Assembly (NCBI GenBank): GCA_011390235.1
Contig: JAABSS010000042.1
Coordinates: 1-6,345 of the forward strand
Length of the DNA stretch: 6,345 bases
From: Desulfotignum sp.
GTDB lineage: Bacteria > Desulfobacterota > Desulfobacteria > Desulfobacterales > Desulfobacteraceae
Direction: 5' to 3'
A program made the position numbers and the translations under genes. Shown here in pieces: positions 1 through 4,792 of this stretch. The notes beneath the pieces are model-generated. The model was not told the origin of the DNA. It worked only from the letters and a program-made list of their open reading frames with translations, and searched no databases. Every line of letters starts with the position of its first letter. Position 1 is the stretch's first letter.

Positions 1-43
1 ACCATTTTAAACAAAAGTAAGTAAGGCAAAAACAATTGTCGAA

Positions 44-49
44 TATAAT
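44..49 (+). promoter_or_regulatory. Possible -10 element of the acrylyl-CoA reductase gene
   Basis: The hexamer TATAAT is a perfect sigma70 -10 match in an AT-rich leader, about 75 bases before the start codon. No convincing -35 hexamer lies 16 to 18 bases upstream, so the promoter may be weak, activator-dependent or fortuitous. The 8-base palindrome ACAATTGT at 32-39 sits in the spacer region and could be an operator half, but it is too short to argue from. Confidence 0.35.
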
Positions 50-122
50 TTAAGACTTGATCCCTTATCAGATCGGTATTAGTTTTACAAGAAAGATGCA
101 GATAAAACCAAAGGAGGCTGTC

Positions 123-1112
123 ATGACAGATCAGGCGTTTGATGCGTTTATCGTGGAAGAAACCGCTGACCGCCAGTACAGGGGCAGTGTAAAAAACGCA
201 CGTATCCAGGACCTGCCCGAAGGGGATGTGTTGATCCGGGTGCGGTATTCCTCCCTCAACTTCAAGGATGCCCTGTCAGCCTCGGGTAACAAAGGGGTCA
301 CCCGGAACTATCCCCACACCCCGGGCATTGATGCCGCGGGCGTTGTTGAAAAAAGCAATACCCCTGATATTGCCAAGGGTGATCCTGTCATTGTCACCTC
401 CTATGACCTGGGCATGAACACGGCCGGGGGATTCGGCCAGTATATCCGGGTGCCCGCAGACTGGGTGGTGCCCCTGCCCGACGGCCTGACCCTGGAAGAG
501 AGCATGATTATAGGAACCGCCGGATTCACTGCGGCCATGTCAGTTGAAAAAATAGCAGATATTCCCACCAATGCCGGGCCGGTGTTGGTCACCGGTGCTA
601 CAGGCGGGGTGGGATCCCTGGCTGTGGCCATTCTGGCAAAACTCGGATATACGGTGGCAGCAGTGTCAGGCAAACCAGAAACAGATTTTCTCAGTCAACT
701 GGGAGCATCAGAAATTATCAACCGCCGGGCTTTTGTGGAAAACAACAAAGCCCCCATACTCAAAGCGCAGTGGGCCGGTGTTATTGATACTGTGGGGGGA
801 GACATTCTGGCTACGGCCATCAAATCCACCCGGCAATGGGGAAAGATTACCTGCTGCGGCCTGGTGGCATCCCCTGATCTGCCTATCACGGTATTTCCCT
901 TTATCCTGCGGGGTGTGTCCCTGCATGGTATTGATTCCCAGCATTATCCCAAAGAACCCAGGCAGGCCTTGTGGAAAAAGCTGGCCCATGACTGGAAACC
1001 GGACAACCTTGAAAAGCTGGCATCCCATATTTCCCTTGATCAGTTGAACCCTGCCATTGAAAATATGCGCAAAGGCCGGCTCAAGGGCCGGACCGTTGTG
1101 GATCTTACATAA
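123..1112 (+). CDS. acuI: Acrylyl-CoA reductase (NADPH) AcuI/YhdH-type, MDR superfamily
   Basis: A 329-residue medium-chain reductase of the YhdH/YhfP quinone-oxidoreductase family. Known members (AcuI, E. coli YhdH) reduce acryloyl-CoA to propionyl-CoA with NADPH in the cytoplasm, which removes a toxic electrophile in DMSP/acrylate or 3-hydroxypropionate metabolism. The GroES-like N-terminal half carries YSSLNFKDAL (about 42-51) and HTPGIDAAG (about 65-73). The Rossmann half has the nucleotide loop GATGGVG at 158-164, followed by a family-typical GIDS segment near 269-272. There is no Cys-rich structural zinc lobe, as expected for this zinc-independent branch. Length matches the family (about 325-330). 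The reading frame is open from base 57, but the ATG at 123 is chosen because a near-perfect Shine-Dalgarno AAAGGAGG (110-117) lies 5 bases before it and the protein then begins as relatives do. No DMSP lyase or acyl-CoA ligase is visible nearby, so the physiological substrate is inferred from family only. Confidence 0.88.
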   Translation: MTDQAFDAFIVEETADRQYRGSVKNARIQDLPEGDVLIRVRYSSLNFKDALSASGNKGVTRNYPHTPGIDAAGVVEKSNTPDIAKGDPVIVTSYDLGMNTAGGFGQYIRVPADWVVPLPDGLTLEESMIIGTAGFTAAMSVEKIADIPTNAGPVLVTGATGGVGSLAVAILAKLGYTVAAVSGKPETDFLSQLGASEIINRRAFVENNKAPILKAQWAGVIDTVGGDILATAIKSTRQWGKITCCGLVASPDLPITVFPFILRGVSLHGIDSQHYPKEPRQALWKKLAHDWKPDNLEKLASHISLDQLNPAIENMRKGRLKGRTVVDLT

Positions 1113-1114
1113 TC

Positions 1115-1151
1115 TGCCCGGGTGCCTGTGACCATCTGAAATACCCGGGCA
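1115..1151 (+). repeat. Inverted repeat (hairpin) just after acuI
   Basis: GCCCGGGT at 1116-1123 pairs perfectly with ACCCGGGC at 1143-1150, and T1115-A1151 extends the stem to 9 bp around a 19-base loop. It begins 3 bases after the acuI stop codon and ends just before the next promoter-like sequence, so it probably marks the transcript end. No T-tract follows, so it is not a canonical intrinsic terminator. It could be an mRNA 3'-end stabiliser or Rho-associated end. Confidence 0.5.
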
Positions 1152-1158
1152 ACATGAC

Positions 1159-1187
1159 TTGACAATGGCCGTAAATCCGAATAGACA
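1159..1187 (+). promoter_or_regulatory. Candidate sigma70 promoter for the zinc-ribbon gene
   Basis: A perfect -35 TTGACA (1159-1164) is separated by 17 bases from a weak -10 TAGACA (1182-1187). The expected start near 1194 would give a leader of about 30 bases ahead of the small gene at 1226. The -35 and spacing are ideal, while the -10 matches at only three positions. Confidence 0.45.
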
Positions 1188-1225
1188 AAGAACAGACACA
1201 CCAACCAACAAAAAAGGAGATCATC

Positions 1226-1414
1226 ATGAGCACACCGCAACATTGCCCCGGATTCCAAGATTTTAAACACCTGAAGTCTTTTACTTGTAAATGCCCTGCA
1301 TGTGGGGAATCCAAGGAAATTTTCTCGGATGAATTTAATAAAACCCATAAATGCAGCAAATGCGACGCAGAAATTGATTTCAACACCTGTACCTATGAGG
1401 CAGGAACAGAATAA
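1226..1414 (+). CDS. Small zinc-ribbon-like protein of unknown function
   Basis: A 62-residue acidic, cysteine-rich protein. Two CxxC knuckles, C23-x2-C26 (CPAC) and C43-x2-C46 (CSKC), are 16 residues apart, the layout of a rubredoxin/zinc-ribbon fold that binds one Zn or Fe. Three further cysteines (C7, C21, C55) could add a second site or a redox pair. Translation is well supported: AAGGAGA (1214-1220) is 5 bases before the ATG, and a promoter-like sequence lies upstream. No signal peptide or membrane segment is present, so it is likely cytoplasmic. I do not recognise a named family and assign no function. Zinc ribbons of this size often contact nucleic acid or partner enzymes, and a small electron carrier is an alternative. 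It sits alone between acuI and the cobT riboswitch, with hairpins on both sides, so it is probably a single-gene transcript. Confidence 0.8.
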   Translation: MSTPQHCPGFQDFKHLKSFTCKCPACGESKEIFSDEFNKTHKCSKCDAEIDFNTCTYEAGTE

Positions 1415-1433
1415 CTTTTCCTTTTTTTTCTCA

Positions 1434-1462
1434 GCCCTGCCGGAGATCGTTTCCGGCAGGGC
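1434..1462 (+). terminator. GC-rich hairpin after the zinc-ribbon gene
   Basis: GCCCTGCCGGA (1434-1444) pairs perfectly with TCCGGCAGGGC (1452-1462), an 11-bp stem with a 7-base loop, starting 19 bases after the stop codon. The T-rich run (1417-1431) lies before the stem rather than after it, so this is not a textbook intrinsic terminator in either direction. Its position and stability make a role at the 3' end of the small transcript likely. Confidence 0.5.
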
Positions 1463-1603
1463 CTGCTTGGTGTCATGGAAAAATGCCTCAGTATTACAGC
1501 ACCCGTCCGAAGGAACGAATGCCCCCGCTGCATTTATACTGACTGTCCAGCCAACAGGGCCAAACAGCACCAAAAAAACCGAAATTCTCTGCTGAAAAAT
1601 CCC
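1463..1603. other. Intergenic stretch with no gene seen
   Basis: Between the hairpin and the riboswitch promoter I see no coding sequence with a ribosome binding site. Open frames cross it on both strands, but they overlap the small gene or the riboswitch out of frame and lack plausible starts. Confidence 0.5.
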
Positions 1604-1634
1604 TTGACGTGGATGCACAAACCCCGTATATGAT
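1604..1634 (+). promoter_or_regulatory. Sigma70-like promoter of the cobT riboswitch transcript
   Basis: The -35 hexamer TTGACG (1604-1609, five of six consensus bases) is followed either by TATATG at 1627-1632 with an ideal 17-base spacer, or by TATGAT at 1629-1634 (five of six) with a 19-base spacer. Either choice starts transcription near 1638-1642, exactly where the aptamer begins, which is strong positional support. Confidence 0.65.
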
Positions 1635-1639
1635 CAGGT

Positions 1640-1795
1640 CATATATCTGCAGGTATCCGGCAAACGGAACACGGTGCAAGCCCGTGACGGTCCCGCCGCT
1701 GTAATCGGAAATATCTGTTTTTTCACAACGCCACTGCGCAAGCGGGAAGGCTGGGAAAACAGATCCAATGCCGAAAGTCAGAAGACGTGCCGGAA
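1640..1795 (+). ncRNA. Cobalamin riboswitch aptamer
   Basis: The hallmark conserved blocks occur in order: GGTGCAAGCCC (1673-1683), TCCCGCCGCTGTAATCGG (1691-1708), GCCACTG (1730-1736) with GGGAAGG (1744-1750), and a B12-box AAGTCAGAAGACGTGCC (1775-1791). A perfect 9-bp helix, ATCTGTTTT (1713-1721) with AAAACAGAT (1756-1764), encloses the GCCACTG/GGGAAGG element. The closing helix forms between GCAGGT (1649-1654) and ACGTGC (1785-1790) with one G-G mismatch. In this RNA family, binding of adenosyl- or other cobalamin represses the downstream gene. Here that gene is cobT, a B12 assembly enzyme, so end-product feedback is the expected logic. Which cobalamin form is preferred cannot be read by eye. 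Confidence 0.92.
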
Positions 1796-1824
1796 CCCCT
1801 GGAATGTAAAACCTGATGGAAAAG

Positions 1825-1863
1825 GGTTTTGCAGGAATTTTATGTCCTGTGAAACCTTTTTTT
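1825..1863 (+). terminator. Intrinsic terminator in the riboswitch expression platform
   Basis: GGTTTTGCAGG (1825-1835) pairs with CCTGTGAAACC (1846-1856) over 11 positions, two of them G-U, around a 10-base loop, and seven T residues (1857-1863) follow at once. This is the expected form of a ligand-stabilised terminator between a B12 aptamer and its gene. Competing pairings exist on both sides: GTAAAACC (1806-1813) can bind 1825-1832, and 1846-1856 can instead bind GGTTTTACAGG (1864-1874). Either would break the terminator. Confidence 0.7.
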
Positions 1864-1874
1864 GGTTTTACAGG
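1846..1874 (+). promoter_or_regulatory. Alternative hairpin immediately before the cobT ribosome binding site
   Basis: CCTGTGAAACC (1846-1856) and GGTTTTACAGG (1864-1874) form an 11-bp stem with one G-U pair and a loop made of the seven T residues. It excludes the upstream terminator and ends about 11 bases before the Shine-Dalgarno GAGGA (1886-1890), which it leaves unpaired. It could therefore be the permissive conformation. GTAAAACC (1806-1813) is also fully complementary to 1864-1871, a third competing helix. The roles are inferred from complementarity only. Confidence 0.5.
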
Positions 1875-1894
1875 CAAATCATAGCGAGGAATCT

Positions 1895-2977
1895 ATGACA
1901 ACACAAAAAAAAGGACTGTCATTGCTTGAAAACACCATTGGCGGGATCAGAAAAGAGCTGGACCAATACGCTTTAGACGCTGCCAGAGACCGGCTGCGCA
2001 ACCAGGCAAAGCCCCCGGGGAGCCTGGGGGTAATGGAAGATATCGCATCCCGGCTGGCCGCCATCAAAGGCACCATTGACGTCAGACTGACCAGCAAGCG
2101 CATCGTGACCTGTGCCGGGGATCACGGCGTGGTGGAAGAGGGGGTCAGCCTGTTTCCGGCCGAGGTCACCCCCCAGATGGTACTCAATTTTGCAGGGGGC
2201 GGGGCTTCGGTAAATGTGATTGCCAACCATGCCGGCGCCGTTGTCAAGGCGGCCGACATCGGGGTCAACTACGACTTTGACCCGGCCCTGCCCATTTTTC
2301 ATAAAAAGGTGCGCCATGGCACCGCCAATTTCACCAGAGAACCGGCCATGACCAGGGATGAAGCTATCCGTTCCATCGAAGCCGGCATTGAAATTGTAGA
2401 GGAGCTTGCAGCCGAATCTGCCGTGGACCTGCTGGGAACCGGAGATATGGGCATCGGCAACACCACGCCTTCCACCGCGGTCATTGCCGCATTTTCCGGT
2501 CTTCCTGTGGAAAAACTCACCGGCCGGGGTACCGGCATTGATGACAGCGCTCTGGAAAACAAGATCGCTGTCATCAAAAAAGGCCTGGATCTGCACAGAC
2601 CCAACCCCACGGATCCCCTGGATATTTTGTCCAAAGTCGGGGGTCTGGAAATCGGGGCTTTGGCCGGACTGGTTCTGGGGGCTGCGGCCCGGGGTATCCC
2701 GGTAATCTGTGATGGATTTATCTCCACAGCCGGGGCTTTGATCGCCTGTGAGCTGGCACCGGCAGCTAAAAACTATCTGTTTGTGAGCCATAAATCTGTT
2801 GAGATCGGCCACAAATACATGCACGACCGTCTGGGGCTGGAACCGCTCATCGACTTGAAATTCCGTCTGGGAGAAGGCACGGGTGCGGCGGTGTGCATGG
2901 AGCTGCTGGATCTGGCCACACGGATTTTAGCGGACATCAAAACATTTGAAGAGGTGGGGGTAACCAATATCGATTGA
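1895..2977 (+). CDS. cobT: Nicotinate-nucleotide--dimethylbenzimidazole phosphoribosyltransferase CobT
   Basis: A 360-residue cytoplasmic enzyme that transfers phosphoribose from nicotinate mononucleotide to dimethylbenzimidazole (or another lower-ligand base), giving alpha-ribazole phosphate for nucleotide-loop assembly of cobalamin. Family signatures run along the whole length: KPPGSLG (39-45), GDHGV (75-79) followed by FPAEVT, GDMGIGNTT (183-191), GTGID (212-216) and LGEGTGAA (325-332). Glu327 in the last motif corresponds to the catalytic glutamate known in Salmonella CobT (Glu317). Length is normal and nothing is missing. The ATG at 1895 is preferred over an in-frame TTG at 1862 because GAGGA (1886-1890) is 4 bases upstream and the TTG lies inside the terminator T-tract. 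It is controlled by the cobalamin riboswitch just upstream and is apparently monocistronic, because the next gene is convergent with an 11-base gap. Alone, CobT can support corrinoid salvage or lower-ligand exchange as well as de novo synthesis. Whether other cob genes exist elsewhere is not visible. Confidence 0.95.
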   Translation: MTTQKKGLSLLENTIGGIRKELDQYALDAARDRLRNQAKPPGSLGVMEDIASRLAAIKGTIDVRLTSKRIVTCAGDHGVVEEGVSLFPAEVTPQMVLNFAGGGASVNVIANHAGAVVKAADIGVNYDFDPALPIFHKKVRHGTANFTREPAMTRDEAIRSIEAGIEIVEELAAESAVDLLGTGDMGIGNTTPSTAVIAAFSGLPVEKLTGRGTGIDDSALENKIAVIKKGLDLHRPNPTDPLDILSKVGGLEIGALAGLVLGAAARGIPVICDGFISTAGALIACELAPAAKNYLFVSHKSVEIGHKYMHDRLGLEPLIDLKFRLGEGTGAAVCMELLDLATRILADIKTFEEVGVTNID

Positions 2978-2988
2978 AATCCTTTCCC

Positions 2989-4269
2989 CTATTCCCCCAG
3001 CATGATGCGGATAATTTCCCGGTCGGTTTCTCTCATGCCGTCCCGACCCAGCCGACCGATATTGGCTATGGTGTTTTCCACCCCTTTTTTTACGATCCCG
3101 TCCCCGTCGTAAAATTGCCGGCCTTTCTGGAACATGTAAAACCCCAGAAGCCCGGCTTCCACGGAAACCGCAATCTTTGCCGCGCAGGAGGGTTTGGCCC
3201 CGTCACAGATGATGCCTGACACCATGGCAAGGGCATTGACAATGGTGTGGGCCACTTCCCTGAACCTGCCTTTGTGGAGCCAGGCAATGCCGGCAGCGGC
3301 ACCAACCCCTGCACTGACTGCACCGCAGTATGCAGACAGCCTGCCAATACCTGTTTTCTGGTGAATGGTGACCAGGCTGGATACCACCAGCGCCCGGAGC
3401 AGTGTTTCTTTGTCAACCCCCATGTGCCGGGCATACACAATGACGGGCACGGATGCGGCTATTCCCTGATTCCCGCTGCCTGATACGATCACCACCGGCA
3501 GTTCACACCCGCTCATCCTGGCATCTGAGCCTGCTGCAGCCATGGCTTTGGCCCGGACCTTTATGTCATCACCCCAGGTTTCCAGCAACACAGTCCCGAT
3601 GTTGGCCCCCCAGTCACCTGTGATCCCCGCTTCTGCGATTCTAATATTATAATCAATCTGTTTTTGGATCAGGGTATTCACATCACCAGGCAATACAGAT
3701 GCTGCAAATTCAAGGATATCTTTTATGTTCAGTATGGACCGGTCTGTAAGAAGGGTTGTATTGATTTCATCGCAGTCCTGGTTCTGATACACAATGCAGT
3801 CATCTTTTTTTATCAGAACAATATTTGTATGAAAATGGGAAATCTGGACCATGGCACTTGCATTACCATTGTAAACCGTCACTGCCAGATCAAATATGAG
3901 GCTGGTTTGTATTTTTTTGACCTTTATTCCTCTGGCCGCAAGAAAATCTGCAATTTTATTTTGTTCTGCCTTATCCACACAGGCGATAACCTCCAGGGTC
4001 TTGTCTGCATCACCTGCGACAATTCCGGCTGCCGCCGCTGCTGCAATACCCCGCAGCCCTCCTGTATTGGGCACCACCACACTTTTCACATTTTTGATGA
4101 TATTGTCACTGGCCTGGACCAGCACGCGGTCCGGAGAATGCCCAAGTTCCTTTGCTGCCCGGGCCGCAGCATAGGCAATGGCAATGGGTTCTGTGCAGCC
4201 CATTGCCGGAACAAGTTCTTCGTGCAAAATACCAAGATATGCACCATACTGTTTATCTGTCTTTTTCAT
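2989..4269 (-). CDS. cyuA: L-cysteine desulfidase, CyuA/UPF0597 family (serine-dehydratase-alpha-like)
   Basis: A 426-residue protein of the UPF0597 family (E. coli YhaM/CyuA, archaeal L-cysteine desulfidase). Characterised members break L-cysteine into pyruvate, ammonia and sulfide using an oxygen-sensitive [4Fe-4S] cluster instead of PLP, in the cytoplasm. The N-terminal motif GCTEPIA (24-30) brings Cys25. Gly-rich segments VPNTGGLRGI (66-75) and SGSGNQGI (263-270) follow, with SGCELPVV (253-260). Cys315, Cys355 and Cys362 (the latter two in CDGAKPSC, 355-362) are the likely remaining cluster ligands. Length is normal for the family. The start is the ATG ending at 4269, with a weak GGAAA Shine-Dalgarno 5 bases upstream. 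A weak promoter candidate lies on the same strand (TTGTAT 4339-4334, 17 bases, TACGAT 4316-4311). The gene converges on cobT with no clear terminator in the 11-base gap. A serine or threonine dehydratase role is the alternative, and the exact substrate is inferred from family. No cysteine transporter is adjacent. Confidence 0.85.
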   Translation of the reverse strand: MKKTDKQYGAYLGILHEELVPAMGCTEPIAIAYAAARAAKELGHSPDRVLVQASDNIIKNVKSVVVPNTGGLRGIAAAAAAGIVAGDADKTLEVIACVDKAEQNKIADFLAARGIKVKKIQTSLIFDLAVTVYNGNASAMVQISHFHTNIVLIKKDDCIVYQNQDCDEINTTLLTDRSILNIKDILEFAASVLPGDVNTLIQKQIDYNIRIAEAGITGDWGANIGTVLLETWGDDIKVRAKAMAAAGSDARMSGCELPVVIVSGSGNQGIAASVPVIVYARHMGVDKETLLRALVVSSLVTIHQKTGIGRLSAYCGAVSAGVGAAAGIAWLHKGRFREVAHTIVNALAMVSGIICDGAKPSCAAKIAVSVEAGLLGFYMFQKGRQFYDGDGIVKKGVENTIANIGRLGRDGMRETDREIIRIMLGE

Positions 4270-4291
4270 ATGAATTTCCGATGTATAATCC

Positions 4292-4429
4292 TTATTCTAT
4301 TAGAGGATGAATCGTACCCTGATCTGCATGAAAATACAATGGAAATTCAGGCGCTTCCAGACCTTTGACTTTCAAGGTGTTTTCGCTTGTCAGAATGTGA
4401 TTGGTCAGTTCGTTGACGGGTATCTGTTT
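4292..4429 (-). pseudogene. Coding-like fragment, 45 codons, no start codon (gene remnant)
   Basis: Reading from 4429 down to a TAA at 4294-4292 gives 45 residues without ATG or GTG. They include PVNELTNHIL, NTLKVKGLEAPEF and YFHADQGTIHPLIE, with composition and codon choice typical of a real protein. The frame is the same as the larger fragment at 4756-4451, separated only by TGA, six codons (VIVAEA) and a second TGA. It may be the C-terminal end of the same decayed gene or the tail of another lost one. I do not recognise the family. It ends 22 bases before the cyuA start codon, so any promoter of cyuA must overlap it. Confidence 0.4.
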
Positions 4430-4450
4430 TCAGGCCTCCGCCACTATAAC

Positions 4451-4756
4451 TCAAAAATCAAAAAAGAACCGCACCGGCAGTTCCGAATCCGGTGCCGGCA
4501 AAACCGGATCTTTTAAAGGTACCGCTTCAAAGGCCATTCCTACAGGCCGGGTGGATGCATCATTGAACTGAAACAGGGTTTTGGAAAACTGAATTGAAAA
4601 AAATGCGTGCTTGACCTGAATGTCATTTTCTATGGCTTGTTTTTTCGAAACAAAATGTTTTTTGTTCTGATCATCGATGACACGATGGCCCCAGTCCGCC
4701 CGGACTGCTGTCAATGCCGGAGGTGCAGGGGTTTGAAACACCACCCGGTGTTTACG
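4451..4756 (-). pseudogene. Remnant of a DUF4198 (NikK-like) periplasmic protein
   Basis: From a GTG at 4744 (frame open from 4756) 97 residues are encoded, ending at TGA 4453-4451. The last third, RPVGMAFEAVPLKDP followed by SELPVRFFFDF, strongly resembles the core of DUF4198 proteins (pattern: GxxLEIVPLxxP, PGDxLxVxVLFDGKP), which are periplasmic and often sit beside Ni/Co uptake genes or TonB receptors. DUF4198 proteins are usually well over 200 residues and start with a signal peptide. Here neither the signal peptide nor the C-terminal half is present. On the same strand ATGAGAAAG (4768-4760) begins MRKKIIT, like the start of a signal peptide, but hits TAA in another frame, so a deletion or frameshift after the original start is likely. 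No good ribosome binding site precedes the GTG. The fragment follows the TonB-dependent receptor by 36 bases, consistent with a former shared operon. It could instead be a short real gene, but I think decay is more likely. The family call is by eye. Confidence 0.5.
4454..4495 (-). terminator. Terminator-like hairpin with T-tract, - strand
   Basis: On the - strand GCACCGG (4495-4489) pairs with CCGGTGC (4477-4471) around an 11-base loop, followed by GGTTC, six T, GA and five T (4470-4454). It would end transcripts coming from the TonB-dependent receptor. It overlaps the last codons of the DUF4198-like fragment, whose terminal FFFDF residues are encoded by the T-tract, so either the protein match there is partly accidental or the tract became a terminator after decay. 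Confidence 0.5.
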
Positions 4757-4792
4757 TTATTATTTTCTTTCTCATGTGACTGGCGGTTTCAT

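Noticed and set aside
1302..1595. 97-codon + strand frame overlapping the zinc-ribbon gene
   Set aside because: It starts inside that gene in another frame, reads through the GC-rich hairpin and has low-complexity, non-protein-like content.
1040..1618. Open frame of 192 codons on the - strand across the small gene and hairpins
   Set aside because: It covers the acuI 3' end, the zinc-ribbon gene and two hairpins in antisense, and shows no recognisable domain.
1973..2824. Long open frame (283 codons) on the - strand opposite cobT
   Set aside because: It is antisense to a clear, full-length CobT. Its His/Gly/Arg-rich composition and lack of a ribosome binding site are typical of a shadow frame.
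2978..2988. A bidirectional terminator between the converging cobT and cyuA genes
   Set aside because: The gap is only 11 bases and I found no inverted repeat with T-tracts there.
3664..4368. Open frame of 234 codons on the + strand opposite cyuA
   Set aside because: It is antisense to the conserved desulfidase, rich in Cys, His and Ile from reversed codons, with no plausible translation start.
4692..4707. Short palindrome CAGTCCG-CC-CGGACTG as a terminator or operator
   Set aside because: The 2-base loop cannot form as drawn, no T-tract follows on either strand, and it lies inside the coding-like DUF4198 fragment.
4292..4756. A selenoprotein reading through the two in-frame TGA codons (4453-4451 and 4432-4430)
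   Set aside because: Both stops are TGA and the frame continues, but no convincing SECIS-like hairpin follows either codon, no redox motif surrounds them, and the start of the gene also looks broken. Decay explains the region more simply.
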